From Paenibacillus sp. HGH0039 (lineage in GTDB: Bacteria; Bacillota; Bacilli; Paenibacillales; NBRC-103111), in assembly GCF_000411255.1 (NCBI RefSeq), contig NZ_KE150412.1, positions 1,885,884 to 1,949,883 of the forward strand: DNA of 64,000 nt, read 5' to 3'. The translations under genes and the position numbers were made by a program. Each line of letters starts with the position of its first letter. The first letter of the stretch is position 1. The notes beneath the pieces were generated by a model, which was not told where the DNA came from, made no database searches, and saw only the letters and a program-made list of their open reading frames with translations. This document shows positions 17,667 to 27,074 of the stretch, one piece after another.

Positions 17667-19361
17667 TTACACGTTAAAATGCTTCGAATGAATGAATTCC
17701 CGCATCAATAATTTGGCTCCCCGCTTCTCCGGAGCATTAGAACCCCAAGAAGGAAACTCATAGTAGGCGCACGTAATCGGATCTTCCTTTGCCTCTCGCT
17801 TAAACTCCAGGATGGCAAAAGCATGGTTATAATACCCGTCCGTCTGACTGACCCGGGGCATCTCCTCCCGATAAGGCACGTGCTCCGCATAGTCGTCCCG
17901 ATACGGGGCGTACGGATCTTTTCCGGAGGTTTCCTCATAAGCGGAGCATCCGACGAGCCTGCCTTTGGCCAGGCCCATCAATCCGTCCCGGAACAGGCAC
18001 AAGTTGTGCTCGTGTCCCCAGAACCAGCATGCAATCCGGTCGAAAAAAGGCGAGAACGCCGCTTCCAGGTGCTCGTTCAGCCAAGGGCGCTGCGCACCCC
18101 AGCCCTGGATTGCGCTATGCTGGGAGAAAAGCTGGTGATGAGACAGCAGCAGCGTGCTTCCCTTGAAATTCGCCAGTTTGTCGCGATGCCACTCCACTTC
18201 GGATTCTTCCAGCCAGGGCCCGTCGTAAGTCGGGTTAATCCCGTTGTAGGGAGAATAATCGTTGCGGCCCGTATCCATGCCGAGAAATTGCCAGGCGCCG
18301 TCTTCCGTACGGAGGCAGAAATAGCTGGCCTCCTGCTTCCATTCCGGTTCCCCCCGGTTGATTTCGTCCAGAATCTCCTGATAAAACCCGTATCCGAACG
18401 CGTAATAATCGTGGTTGCCGGGTATGGAATAGACCGGAATGCGGGGCTTGCCCGTTTTCGCGAATACTTCGTCAAAAACTTCCTTAAAGTTGCGCCTGCA
18501 CTCTTCGGGTGTCCCCGAGTAGTAAGTATCGCCCAGATGAATGACGGCGTCGACATCCTGGTCCAATATGCACGCGATGAGCTCCCGGGCATCCGGCATT
18601 CCCGTGGCCCAGTCCCCGATCAGCCCGACCTTAGCGTCGCCGGGCAGAACGTGAGAGACCACTCCGTACGTGCCTATATCACGACCGTCCAGCTTCCAGT
18701 CGCGATAGTAAGGCGCGTCGTATCTCGCATCATACTCCAAATAGGTCGTGATGCAGCTCAGCCAGCCGGCCAAGTCGCCGGTTGAATATTTTCTCGCCTC
18801 CCGCATGAGCCTCAGCGCTTCTTCTTCGCTGCCTTCGGCCTTCGCTAAGGCTGCCTCGAACATAAGCCTGGAAGCCTGCCCCATATCGCTTGCGGTGTCT
18901 GGCAGATTCAGGACGGCATCGCCCGTGTTAGGACTCGTCATTACCGCCTCTGTTTCCACGCCTTCACTCGCCTCATCGGCAGAAACCTTACGGTCTCCCA
19001 TATGGCGGTCAGCCCGTTCTTCCCCAGCCGTAACTCCAGCGCTGCTTTCAGTCTTACGTTCAGCCTTGTCTTCATGTCTATCTTCTACTGAGCCCTGTGC
19101 GGTACCCTCATTCCCCGCTGTGTTCTGCTCCTGCTTCACCTGGATTCCCAGCGCGGCCAGTATCAGATTCTGCTCCGTCGTGAATAAGCAGGAGCCTTCC
19201 ACGAGGCACTGCTGGATCGGCTTCTCAGTCTCCTCAGTCTCCTTTTCCTCCGCGTCAGTTTTTACAGGCTCCTGCACGCCCGCCTGCTTCTGTACCGTCT
19301 CCGTAACAGCGGACTGCCATAACGAAAGAGAACGGTCGGATACCGTCCGAAATCTTGCCAT
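17667..19361 (-). CDS. Calcineurin-like metallophosphoesterase with low-complexity N-terminus
   Basis: This 564-residue protein starts at ATG 19361 after AAAAGGAGG. Residues ~1-160 are Glu/Thr/Gln/Ala-rich and probably disordered. The C-terminal ~330 residues are a metallophosphoesterase with LIGDWATG (~247-254), HLGDTYYSG (~275-283), IPGNHDYYAFGYG (~313-325), LLSHHQLFSQHS and WGHEHNLC, which supply the two-metal site. No signal peptide is evident, so it is likely cytosolic. It resembles acid-phosphatase/phosphodiesterase-like enzymes, but the substrate is unknown. The gene is monocistronic. Confidence 0.83.
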   Translation of the reverse strand: MARFRTVSDRSLSLWQSAVTETVQKQAGVQEPVKTDAEEKETEETEKPIQQCLVEGSCLFTTEQNLILAALGIQVKQEQNTAGNEGTAQGSVEDRHEDKAERKTESSAGVTAGEERADRHMGDRKVSADEASEGVETEAVMTSPNTGDAVLNLPDTASDMGQASRLMFEAALAKAEGSEEEALRLMREARKYSTGDLAGWLSCITTYLEYDARYDAPYYRDWKLDGRDIGTYGVVSHVLPGDAKVGLIGDWATGMPDARELIACILDQDVDAVIHLGDTYYSGTPEECRRNFKEVFDEVFAKTGKPRIPVYSIPGNHDYYAFGYGFYQEILDEINRGEPEWKQEASYFCLRTEDGAWQFLGMDTGRNDYSPYNGINPTYDGPWLEESEVEWHRDKLANFKGSTLLLSHHQLFSQHSAIQGWGAQRPWLNEHLEAAFSPFFDRIACWFWGHEHNLCLFRDGLMGLAKGRLVGCSAYEETSGKDPYAPYRDDYAEHVPYREEMPRVSQTDGYYNHAFAILEFKREAKEDPITCAYYEFPSWGSNAPEKRGAKLLMREFIHSKHFNV

Positions 19362-19515
19362 GATTTTTCCTCCTTTTAATAGATCTGGTAATGTTTACTA
19401 TACACCTCCGGGGATAAAGATTGCTCAGCGCAATTAACCATTCATCCGATTAAGGACAGACCTTCTCTTAAAAGCAGCCTTCAAAGCACACGTGCCGGCA
19501 TTCCGGTTAGGGGAA

Positions 19516-19572
19516 TTGACTTTATGTTCTCAGAATGTTTTAATTGTTTCCAGGAAACAGTTTCCCGGAAAC
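19516..19572 (+). promoter_or_regulatory. Promoter with two tandem palindromic operators (MFS-MarR operon)
   Basis: TTGACT (19516-19521) and TTTAAT (19539-19544) are 17 bases apart. Directly after the -10 lie two 13-bp palindromes GTTTCCaGGAAAC and GTTTCCcGGAAAC separated by one base (19546-19572). They cover the expected start site, the usual place for MarR repressor binding. Confidence 0.8.
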
Positions 19573-19596
19573 AATTTGATTCAGGAGGTTGCCTTC

Positions 19597-20805
19597 ATGC
19601 CAACTGCCAATCGCACGCAGCATTCTTTTCTTCTGTACCTAGTCTCCATAAGCGCTTTCCTGGCTTCACTGACGCAAAATATTTATTCGCCCGTGCTGCC
19701 GCTGCTAAAGGATTCTTTTCACGTTTCCCTCGCCCGGGTTAACGCGTCGGTTTCCCTTTTCATGCTGATTTTAGCGGTGATGCAGCTCGTGCTCGGTCCT
19801 TTGATCGACTCCATCGGAGCGCGTAAAATCCTGCTGCCCGGCCTCTTCCTGACCGTAATCGGATCGGCCGGCTGCTCGCTTGCGGTCCGTTTCGACAGCT
19901 TCCTGTTTTTCCGGGCGCTGCAGGCGCTGGGTACGGCGGCCGTCCCGCTAATCGCGGCAACGACCATCGGGCACCTGCTTTCCGGCCATGACCGCGGCAG
20001 AGCGATGGGAACGTATCAGACCCTGCTGTCCTTCGCACCGGCCGTCGCTCCCGTACTCGGGGGTTTTATCGGAAGCAGAGCCGGTTATGCGGGCATTTTC
20101 TGGCTTTTGACGGGTATCGCGGCCGTTTTGTTTATCGTCCATGTTCTCTACTTTCCTTCAAGCCGCAGTGAAGGGGAATCTCTTCCCGCTGAAGCGAAGC
20201 CCGTTTCGACGCACGCCGCCTATCGGACGATATTCGGCAGCAAAATCGGTTTGACCGTGATGCTTACGGGCTTCCTTCATTTCTTCATCTATTTCGCCCT
20301 GCTTGTATATCTTCCCGTTCTGCTCACCGATCATTACGGGCTCGGCCTCGAATGGGTGGGGCTGCTCTATCTTCCGATGGCGGTCAGCACCCTTGCGGGA
20401 AGCTGGCTGTTCAAAAAAATCCAACACCGCATCGGCCTGACGGCGCTGCTGTTTTGGGGCAGTCTGCTCATTTCCGGGTTTGTCGTCTTGTTCGCCCTTA
20501 CCGGTATGGCTTCCTTGGCTGGACTATCCGCAGCGCTTGTTCTGTACGGGATTTCATCAGGATTCACCCTTCCGGTCCATACGACACTGCTCACCGGGGA
20601 ATTCCCGTCCATTCGGGGGACCGCTCTCGGTCTATATAACTTTATCCGCTATGCGGGAATGGCTGCGGGACCGGTCGTTTTCGGATATTTACAGGTGTAT
20701 GTTCATCCCGCCGCTCTGTTCGGACTGCTCGGGCTCGCCTTTGCCACAGCCGTATTTGTCCTGCTAAAATGGGAAAGAACCGGAAAACCGGTCCGTTTTA
20801 CTTAA
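19597..20805 (+). CDS. MFS drug-efflux transporter (Bcr/CflA type)
   Basis: This 402-residue membrane protein starts at ATG 19597 after CAGGAGG. It has 12 predicted hydrophobic spans. The first segment with TQNIYSPVLPLLKDSFHVS and the SLFMLILAVMQLVLGPLIDSIGARKILLPGL block (motif A of drug/H+ antiporters, with D and R) indicate the DHA1/Bcr subfamily. Members export drugs such as bicyclomycin or sulfonamides, or natural compounds, by proton antiport. A MarR gene follows after 18 bases and double operators precede it, so expression should be induced by a ligand of that regulator. Confidence 0.88.
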   Translation: MPTANRTQHSFLLYLVSISAFLASLTQNIYSPVLPLLKDSFHVSLARVNASVSLFMLILAVMQLVLGPLIDSIGARKILLPGLFLTVIGSAGCSLAVRFDSFLFFRALQALGTAAVPLIAATTIGHLLSGHDRGRAMGTYQTLLSFAPAVAPVLGGFIGSRAGYAGIFWLLTGIAAVLFIVHVLYFPSSRSEGESLPAEAKPVSTHAAYRTIFGSKIGLTVMLTGFLHFFIYFALLVYLPVLLTDHYGLGLEWVGLLYLPMAVSTLAGSWLFKKIQHRIGLTALLFWGSLLISGFVVLFALTGMASLAGLSAALVLYGISSGFTLPVHTTLLTGEFPSIRGTALGLYNFIRYAGMAAGPVVFGYLQVYVHPAALFGLLGLAFATAVFVLLKWERTGKPVRFT

Positions 20806-20823
20806 AGACAGGGGGCGCGCCAA

Positions 20824-21330
20824 GTGAACGACGGCAAAGCCGCATATGAACTTTTACAAGCCAAACTTCTCCAATACCTGCATTCCAGAGACAAAGCCGC
20901 GGAACTTAAAAAACAGAAAGCGTATGACATGATCGGAGGCCTGCAAAAAGACGGGGCGGAGCGGAATGCGGATCTGAGCCAGCTCACCTTGACGCAGATG
21001 CACGTGCTCCACGAGATAGCAAGCGGGGAGAACGCCAACGTTACCCAAATCGCGAACCACATCGGCGTTACCAAAGGCGGCGTCTCCAAAGCCGTAGCCA
21101 AACTGATCCAGGCGGGTCTGGCGGCAGAAGCCCCCCGTCCCGGAAGCAAGCGGGAAATGCATTATCTCGTTACTCCTTTGGGGGAACAAATCGCGCGTGT
21201 GCACGATAAACTTCACCGGCTGCTGGAAGAGAAGCATTTCAAGCTGTACAGCACTTATTCGGGTGAAGAGCTTTCCGTGATCGTAAGGTTTCTGGACGAT
21301 CTTACCCGGTTGAACGAGAAGCCTTTATAA
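20824..21330 (+). CDS. MarR-family transcriptional regulator
   Basis: This 168-residue protein starts at GTG 20824 after AGGGGG. The winged helix-turn-helix is at ~55-120: LTQMHVLHEIASGENANVTQIANHIGVTKGGVSKAVAKLIQAGL followed by the wing REMHYLVTPLGEQ. Long helices on both sides would form the dimer interface. It lies in one operon with the MFS gene and most likely represses it through the GTTTCCnGGAAAC sites. The ligand is unknown. Confidence 0.88.
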   Translation: MNDGKAAYELLQAKLLQYLHSRDKAAELKKQKAYDMIGGLQKDGAERNADLSQLTLTQMHVLHEIASGENANVTQIANHIGVTKGGVSKAVAKLIQAGLAAEAPRPGSKREMHYLVTPLGEQIARVHDKLHRLLEEKHFKLYSTYSGEELSVIVRFLDDLTRLNEKPL

Positions 21331-21358
21331 AAGATTTCTATCTCGTTAAGCGTCTTTA

Positions 21359-21376
21359 AGGAGCACAAGTGCTCCT
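21359..21376 (+). terminator. Hairpin after the marR gene
   Basis: An 8-bp stem AGGAGCAC/GTGCTCCT with a 2-base loop is followed by a short ATTT. It is a weak terminator on its own. Confidence 0.4.
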
Positions 21377-21445
21377 ATTTAGAAGACATGCCTTGCTCAG
21401 ACATGCGGCAGCATACAGGCTGCTTTCCTGCTCTTGCCGCGACAA

Positions 21446-21480
21446 AAAGATCCCTGACCATCTTAGGTCAGGGATCTTAG
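21446..21480. terminator. Bidirectional terminator between marR and deoD
   Basis: The 13-bp stem AAGATCCCTGACC/GGTCAGGGATCTT has a 6-base loop. It serves the convergent marR and deoD transcripts. Confidence 0.85.
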
Positions 21481-21552
21481 CTTTCACAAAGACTTTGCGC
21501 ACAAGCGCCGAATGAGGTAGGGCCTATTGCACCCGGCCCCCCGCTCATATCC

Positions 21553-22263
21553 TTAATACTGAATAACCGTATCGAGCGCGACCTCGATCATTTGGCGGAA
21601 CGTCGTCTGGCGCTCTTCCGCCGTCGTTTCCTCACCGGTCACGAGGTGATCGCTGACGGTCAGAATGGACAGGGCGCGGGCTTTGCGCTTGGCGGCCAGC
21701 GTATACAGCGCGGCGGTCTCCATTTCTACCGCCAAAGTGCCGTACTTCGTCAACAGGGCCGCCGTCGCGCCCTCATCGTCGCGGTAGAACGTGTCGCTTG
21801 TGAAGACGCTGCCCACATGTACGGGCATGCCTGCGGATTCGGCGGATTCGTAAGCGCTCTTCAGCAGCCCGAAATCGGCGGCCGGGGCAAAATCCAGCCC
21901 GTTGAAACGGATGCGGTTAACCGCGGAGTCCGTGTGGGAAGTCATCGCGAGCACAAGATCGCGCACCTTCACGTCTTCATGGAAGGCTCCGCACGTACCG
22001 ACGCGCACCAGCGTCTTCACGCCGTAGCTTTCCAGCAGCTCATGCACGTAGATCGAAATGGTCGGCACGCCCATGCCCGTCCCTTGAACCGATACGCGCT
22101 GGCCTTTATAGGTTCCGGTAAATCCGTACATCCCGCGCACTTCGTTATAGCAGACGGCACCTTCCAGGAAATTCTCGGCGATAAACTTCGCCCGCAGCGG
22201 GTCTCCCGGCAGCAAAATACGTTCCGCGATTTCGTTTTCCTTCGCTCCGATATGTACACTCAT
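21553..22263 (-). CDS. deoD: Purine-nucleoside phosphorylase
   Basis: This 236-residue hexameric-type PNP starts at ATG 22263 after GAGAGGAG. Typical DeoD blocks are visible: [33 protein letters not shown] (phosphate-binding GDP-R), [34 protein letters not shown] and the base-binding [12 protein letters not shown] with a later [10 protein letters not shown] (catalytic Asp). The enzyme splits purine (deoxy)nucleosides with phosphate to base and sugar 1-phosphate for salvage. Length equals the family norm. It is probably transcribed alone. Confidence 0.95.
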   Translation of the reverse strand: MSVHIGAKENEIAERILLPGDPLRAKFIAENFLEGAVCYNEVRGMYGFTGTYKGQRVSVQGTGMGVPTISIYVHELLESYGVKTLVRVGTCGAFHEDVKVRDLVLAMTSHTDSAVNRIRFNGLDFAPAADFGLLKSAYESAESAGMPVHVGSVFTSDTFYRDDEGATAALLTKYGTLAVEMETAALYTLAAKRKARALSILTVSDHLVTGEETTAEERQTTFRQMIEVALDTVIQY

Positions 22264-22368
22264 TGATTAATAAACTCCTCTCAAAACTTCCGCATTTGTT
22301 TATGATCCGGCCGGAACCGGGCATGTCCGCCGGCTTCCGGCCTCGTTTTTCACGGCATGCCGCCGATT

Positions 22369-22914
22369 TTATTTCCAGTGGCTGCCGATAAATTCGTCCC
22401 GCCCGGATTGGGCGCGGTCTTCTTTATAGTGCTGCGGATTTTTGCGGTGGTAATTCTGATGGTACTCCTCCGCCTCGTAAAACGGCCCCGCCGGAACAAT
22501 CTCGGTCACGATCGGCTTGTCGAAACGGCCGCTTTGCGCCAGTTCCCGCTTGGACTGCTCCGCAAGCTCCCTCTGCTTTTCCGTGTGAGTAAAAATAGCC
22601 GCCCGGTACGAAAGCCCCCGGTCCTGAAACTGCCCGAAAGCATCTGTCGGGTCGACCTGCTGCCAAAACAGCTCCAGCAGCTTTTCATAAGGAAAAACGT
22701 CAGGGTCGAACCGGATTTGCACCGCTTCCGCATGACCGGTCTCTCCCGCCTTCACCTGCTCGTAGGTCGGATTCGCCTCGCGGCCGCCCGTATACCCCGA
22801 TACGATGCCGTGAATGCCCGGCAATTCCTCAAACGGAGTCACCATGCACCAGAAGCAGCCTCCCGCAAAGGTAGCCAGCTCGTAAGCGGCCGCCTGTTTT
22901 TCGGTCTCTGTCAT
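22369..22914 (-). CDS. msrA: Peptide methionine sulfoxide reductase A
   Basis: This 181-residue protein starts at ATG 22914 after GGGGAGGACG. The active-site GGCFWC motif is at ~18-23 (nucleophilic Cys at 20 or so), followed by [18 protein letters not shown] and [11 protein letters not shown], all MsrA hallmarks. It reduces methionine-S-sulfoxide in proteins with thioredoxin. The protein lacks the fused MsrB domain seen in some Firmicutes and no msrB follows. It is a repair enzyme for oxidative damage. Confidence 0.95.
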   Translation of the reverse strand: MTETEKQAAAYELATFAGGCFWCMVTPFEELPGIHGIVSGYTGGREANPTYEQVKAGETGHAEAVQIRFDPDVFPYEKLLELFWQQVDPTDAFGQFQDRGLSYRAAIFTHTEKQRELAEQSKRELAQSGRFDKPIVTEIVPAGPFYEAEEYHQNYHRKNPQHYKEDRAQSGRDEFIGSHWK

Positions 22915-23094
22915 ATATGTCGTCCTCCCCGTCTAAACGTCCAGGTTAAAAACGCGTACCGCATGGCCTTAAAATAGCACGGCTCCCGCCGCCATGGCAA
23001 GTTTCACGACGGATTCGCCCAGCATAAATACCCGCAACCGGAATTGCGGGCATCGCTTGGAAATGCGGCGGAAACACGGCCTGCATGAAGGAGA

Positions 23095-23406
23095 TTACTC
23101 CCCCTCCACGCCCCCCGAAGAATCCTGTTCCATACGGCTGAGCGCCGTGTTCACGAGAAAATCAAACAGATCGTCATCTTCCTCCAACTGCTGCTCGATG
23201 GCGACAATCTCTTCTTCCGTGCCGGATTCGGCGGTGAAATTTAAGCTGTACATCCATTCTTTCCCCTTTTTGCTGAAAAGGGCCACCTCGTAAGCGGTCT
23301 TGCCTTCCGCCAGTTTAAATTCCACCTTGCCGATATATCCGTTCTCCGTATCGTGAATCATGCTTGCGTTCAGTACCTGAATCGTTTGTCCGTCCATTTC
23401 ACCCAT
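23095..23406 (-). CDS. Small conserved-type hypothetical protein
   Basis: This 103-residue acidic protein starts at ATG 23406 after CAGGTGA. It reads as a small alpha/beta domain: QTIQVLNASMIHDTENGYIGKVEFKLAEGKTAYEVALFSKKGKEWMYSLNF, then an acidic helix EEEIVAIEQQLEEDDDLFDFLVNTALS. No signal peptide or membrane span is present. I do not recognise a named family. Coding quality (ribosome site, composition, no overlap with neighbours) supports a real gene. Confidence 0.7.
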   Translation of the reverse strand: MGEMDGQTIQVLNASMIHDTENGYIGKVEFKLAEGKTAYEVALFSKKGKEWMYSLNFTAESGTEEEIVAIEQQLEEDDDLFDFLVNTALSRMEQDSSGGVEGE

Positions 23407-23578
23407 TATGTCACCTGCTTAAATTAGTTTTCGTTTTAAAATGGCTTGTCGGCATGCGCTGGTTTATATTGTACAGGAAGAATCGTCCGCGGGATAGAGC
23501 GGAGGTTTCCTTCGATCTTAGCGTGAAAAATGTCCTCCGCGCCGGGTTCGAAATTTAGCCGGGAGCGGTGTTCCATCG

Positions 23579-24634
23579 TTACTGACGCCCTGGACCGATG
23601 ATGCAGGATGCGAGCAGCTCGTAAGATTTCAGACGCTGCGCGTAATCCGCCACCTGGGTCACGAGGAGGAACTCGTCCGCGCCGTATAGGTTCTGCAGCT
23701 CGTGCAGCTGCTCCTTGATCTGGCCGGCCGTGCCGATCAGGGTGCGCCTGTCGGGCGTGTCCGCTTTCTCCGGCTGCCTGCCTTCGGCCGCCTCACCCGC
23801 CGCCGAAAGCGCGCCCTGCTGCCGATCCCGGCCCTGCACCTGCACAGCTTCGCTCCCGGCAGCCTCCTCCGCGGCCGGAAGCCCGGAGCGAAGCCAGCCC
23901 GCTCCCTCGGCGGCCAGCTCGCGGGCCCGCTCCTCCGTCTCGGCGCAGACCGCGCCGACGGCGACGATGGCCCTCGGCTCCGCCAGCAGGCGGGAAGGCC
24001 GGAAAGCGCTGCGGTACTCTCCGAGCACGGCGGCGCCGTCGTTGTCGCTCATGAACCGGCCGAATACGTAGCCTGTCCCGTATTCGGCCGCGTAAGCGGC
24101 GCTTTTGGCGTTCGTGCCGAGCAGCCACAGCTCCGGCGAATCGGGCGGAACCGGGCGGGCCGTGACCCGCTCCCCTTCCACGGTAAATTCGCCTTCGATC
24201 AGCGCGGTCAGATCGCGGATTTTGTCCGGCATCTTCTGCACATTCTCCAGGAAATTGCCGCTCAGGGCAAGCGTGACATGCGCCGAACCGCCGGGAGCCC
24301 GGCCGATGCCCAGGTCGATGCGCCCGGGATGCAGCGTCGCCAGGAGGTGAAACGCCTCCGCGACTTTAACCGGCTGGTAATGCGGCAGCAGAACGGCTCC
24401 CGATCCGATACGGATATGCTCCGTATGGGCTCCGATATGGGCCAGGAGCACTTCCGGGCAAGCGGAGGCGAGCTGTTTCATGTCGTGGTGCTCGGACACC
24501 CAGTAGCGCGTATAGCCGAGCTTCTCGGCTGTCCGCGCCAGCGTGACGGCTTGTCCCAGCGCCGTATGGGAATCCGCTTTTTGCATGACCGGTACGAGAT
24601 CCAGCACGCTGAGACGCAGCGGTAACGGTTTCAT
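23579..24634 (-). CDS. Luciferase-like flavin-dependent monooxygenase (LLM class)
   Basis: This 351-residue protein starts at ATG 24634 after GAAGGAGG. The bacterial-luciferase TIM barrel is recognised by RYWVSEHHDMKQLASACPEVLLAHIGAHTEHIRIGSGAVLLPHYQPVKVAE and LHPGRIDLGIGRAPG, which place it in the MsnO8-like group. It probably uses reduced FMN and O2 on an unknown organic substrate. Residues ~248-300 are an Ala/Glu/Gln-rich insert that breaks the conserved C-terminal part and is unusual. An SDR gene ends 25 bases upstream on the same strand, so the two form an operon. Confidence 0.85.
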   Translation of the reverse strand: MKPLPLRLSVLDLVPVMQKADSHTALGQAVTLARTAEKLGYTRYWVSEHHDMKQLASACPEVLLAHIGAHTEHIRIGSGAVLLPHYQPVKVAEAFHLLATLHPGRIDLGIGRAPGGSAHVTLALSGNFLENVQKMPDKIRDLTALIEGEFTVEGERVTARPVPPDSPELWLLGTNAKSAAYAAEYGTGYVFGRFMSDNDGAAVLGEYRSAFRPSRLLAEPRAIVAVGAVCAETEERARELAAEGAGWLRSGLPAAEEAAGSEAVQVQGRDRQQGALSAAGEAAEGRQPEKADTPDRRTLIGTAGQIKEQLHELQNLYGADEFLLVTQVADYAQRLKSYELLASCIIGPGRQ

Positions 24635-24659
24635 TGGTCTTCCTCCTTCGCGTCTGTCG

Positions 24660-25433
24660 TCAGAATCCGTAAATGGTCATACCGCCGTCCACATAAAGCG
24701 TCTGTCCCGTCACATAGCTCGCCGCATCCGACGAGAGGAAGACGACCGGTCCGACCAGCTCCTCCAGCCGGCCCACCCGCTTAAGCGGCGTGCGGCCCGT
24801 CACTTCGGCCACGAAGGACTCGTCGGCCAGCAGCTTCTCCGTAAGCGGCGTCGGGAAATACCAGGGTCCGATCGCGTTGACGAGGATGCCGTATTGCGCC
24901 CATTCCAACGCCAGAATCTTGGTCATTTGAATGAGCGCCGCCTTGGTCGAGCCGTACACGACTCCCGTGCGAAGCGCCATATGGCCCGCAACGGAGGCGA
25001 CATTCACGATCCGTCCTCCCCCATGCTCCTTCATGTGGCGCCCGACCGTCTGCGACATCAGAAAAGCCGACTTGAGATTTGTCTGCACGATCGCGTCCCA
25101 CTCTTCATCCGTTACTTCGAGCGCAGGCGTACGGATGTTCATGCCCGCGTTATTGACGAGAATATCGAGGCGTCCCGCTTCGCGTACGGCACGGCCGACG
25201 GCCTCCGTCACGCCTTCGCGCGTCCCCGCATCGGCCGCAATGGCGTAGGCTTTGCGCCCGGTCGCTTCGGCAATTTCCGCCGCTACGGCGTCCAGATCGC
25301 TCTGCGTCCGCGAAAGAAGCACGACATCCGCTCCCGCCTCCGCAAGACCGATAGCCAGCGCTCTGCCGATGCCTCTCCCCGCTCCGGTCACCAGAGCCGT
25401 TTTACCTTCCAGTTGAAAAGACGGCAAATACAT
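24660..25433 (-). CDS. Short-chain dehydrogenase/reductase
   Basis: This 257-residue classical SDR starts at ATG 25433 after AAAAGGAG. It shows TGAGRGIG near 17-24, NNAGMN, and the catalytic S (SVAG), Y and K in VYGSTKAA. The C-terminus with GPVVFLSSDAASYVTGQTLYVDGGMT is standard. Sequence style (GNFLEWAQYGILVNAIGPWYFPTPL-like block) resembles gluconate 5-dehydrogenase-type SDRs. It is upstream of and co-transcribed with the luciferase-like gene. The natural substrate is not clear. Confidence 0.87.
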   Translation of the reverse strand: MYLPSFQLEGKTALVTGAGRGIGRALAIGLAEAGADVVLLSRTQSDLDAVAAEIAEATGRKAYAIAADAGTREGVTEAVGRAVREAGRLDILVNNAGMNIRTPALEVTDEEWDAIVQTNLKSAFLMSQTVGRHMKEHGGGRIVNVASVAGHMALRTGVVYGSTKAALIQMTKILALEWAQYGILVNAIGPWYFPTPLTEKLLADESFVAEVTGRTPLKRVGRLEELVGPVVFLSSDAASYVTGQTLYVDGGMTIYGF

Positions 25434-25486
25434 TTCTATACACTCCTTTTATATAACCGCACCCGCGCATACGGGAACAGAACAGT

Positions 25487-25501
25487 AAACTAAATTAGTT
25501 T
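25487..25501. promoter_or_regulatory. 15-bp palindrome upstream of the SDR-LLM operon
   Basis: AAACTAAATTAGTTT is a perfect palindrome around one central base, 54 bp before the SDR start codon. Similar AAATTAGTTTT occurs at about 23421. It may be an operator of an unlinked regulator. Confidence 0.4.
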
Positions 25502-25618
25502 TCATGATAAAAGATTAACCGTCAGAAAGCAAAAAACGCCTTTTCCAAATCAGGGGTTGAAACCGGACGGAGAAGCGGGAGAAAGTCAGGATGATCCGGG
25601 CGGGCAAATGCCGGCCGT

Positions 25619-25657
25619 AAAAAAAACAGACAGCTCCGGGCGGCCCATGCTTGTCTG
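25619..25657 (-). terminator. Intrinsic terminator after the phytase gene
   Basis: On the minus strand CAGACA/TGTCTG closes a G/C-rich inner arm and is followed by eight T. It lies just after the phytase stop codon. Confidence 0.75.
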
Positions 25658-25685
25658 CGCCTTCCGAACCTGTCTGCCTAGAATG

Positions 25686-27074
25686 TCAACCGTCTTTACG
25701 CGGGCTGAGCTTGCGGGGATCGATACCGTTGTCGATACGAAGAGGGGCGTGGAACGACTTCGCCAGCTTGTCCCACGACACGATTTTAAAGTTCTGATTG
25801 CGTTTCTTTCCGTTATCCGTATTTTCATCGTCCTGCGCCACGAAAATCCCGTTAGGATAAGCGGGTCCCAGGCCGAATCCGACGACATCGATTCCGTCCG
25901 TCTCCGTTGTCCCGTCGATCAGACCGTCCTTGACGGCGAAGCTGCCCAAGTACCGGTTTGTCCCCTGGCGGTTGTAAACCGCGTAGGTGCTGCTTCCCTG
26001 ACTGGAAGCCATCAGGTAGCCTTTGCCGTCCGCCCCGTAATACAGCGCTAATCCTTCGATATCCGCGGTTAAATGCCCTTTGCCCGCCTCATCCACCTTG
26101 GCGTAAGGCTTCAGGCCGCTGTCCGGCTCGGCGCCGATCTTCCATATGGCCGCATCCTCTTCCGCAATGTAGATCGTTCCGTACTCGTCGTCCGCGACAA
26201 TTCCTTCCGCTTGAGACGCCAGTTTGAAGTGGCGTACAAGCCTGCCTTCCACACCGGCCGATCCGGGTATCAGTTCGATCTGCTCGAATTCCCCTTCTTT
26301 GCCGAGCACAAGCGCATAGTACTTGCCGGTTTTAAGGCTGTGATAAAGGCTGAAGCCGTACACCTCGCCCATGTCCGACTTAATCGGCTTGGCCGCAATA
26401 TCGGTCAGCGCTCCCGTTTCCGGGTTGATGGAGAAAACGTCGACCGTATTACTCGTCCGGTTCGTCGCCGCCGCGATGTCCATCCTCTTACCGTTAAGCT
26501 CGTATCCGTAGCGCACGTCGATGTTGTTCATTTTGCCGAGCTTGTAGGATTGGACCTGCTTGCCGTCCAGGTCATAGACCAGAATGCCGCCGCCCTTGTT
26601 GGTCGCAATCAGTTTGCTCTTGGCCGGATCATCCGGATGCACCCAGATGGCAGGGTCATCGGCCGCATCTTCCCCTGTGTCGACCGCTTCCGTTTCACCG
26701 TCCGCCGTTACCCGGGCGAGCGCCTCCCCGACAGCCGTCTGCTCCCCGCCGCCGCTGCGCAGCTTGCTGAGAACCAGCTCGACGAAGCCTGGCGGCACAT
26801 ACGTTTTATCTCCGATCAGTTTCACATGTCCGTTCAATTTTCCGTCCGTTCCGTTTAGCTTATATCCGTCATTCCCGATGGTAACCGAACCTTCCAGACC
26901 GCTCTGCAGAGCAAAATCAGCCGTCAGCGTGCTTTGATTCCACGTCACGCGGGCTCCTGCCTGCTCCAGCATATCCCTCAGCGGTTCATAACCTTCCTCG
27001 ACCGAAGCCCAGGCAGCCTGACTGTAAAAACTTGCGGCGATCAGCAGTACGCTAAAGCTTTTGAACAGTTTCAT
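25686..27074 (-). CDS. Secreted beta-propeller phytase with N-terminal stalk-like domain
   Basis: This 462-residue protein starts at ATG 27074 after GGGAGG. A signal peptide (~1-23, AWA) precedes a copper-amine-oxidase N-domain-like region (~25-105; GYEPLRDMLEQAGARVTWNQSTLTADF, FVELVLSKL), which in Paenibacillus often serves as a wall or surface stalk. The phytase follows: DDPAIWVHPDDP (~139-150), KMNNIDVRYGY, QAEGIVADDEYGTIYIAEED and DIEGLALYYG carry the acidic calcium and phosphate ligands of the six-bladed propeller. It releases phosphate from calcium-phytate outside the cell. Typical Bacillus phytases (~380) lack the N-domain. Confidence 0.9.
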   Translation of the reverse strand: MKLFKSFSVLLIAASFYSQAAWASVEEGYEPLRDMLEQAGARVTWNQSTLTADFALQSGLEGSVTIGNDGYKLNGTDGKLNGHVKLIGDKTYVPPGFVELVLSKLRSGGGEQTAVGEALARVTADGETEAVDTGEDAADDPAIWVHPDDPAKSKLIATNKGGGILVYDLDGKQVQSYKLGKMNNIDVRYGYELNGKRMDIAAATNRTSNTVDVFSINPETGALTDIAAKPIKSDMGEVYGFSLYHSLKTGKYYALVLGKEGEFEQIELIPGSAGVEGRLVRHFKLASQAEGIVADDEYGTIYIAEEDAAIWKIGAEPDSGLKPYAKVDEAGKGHLTADIEGLALYYGADGKGYLMASSQGSSTYAVYNRQGTNRYLGSFAVKDGLIDGTTETDGIDVVGFGLGPAYPNGIFVAQDDENTDNGKKRNQNFKIVSWDKLAKSFHAPLRIDNGIDPRKLSPRKDG

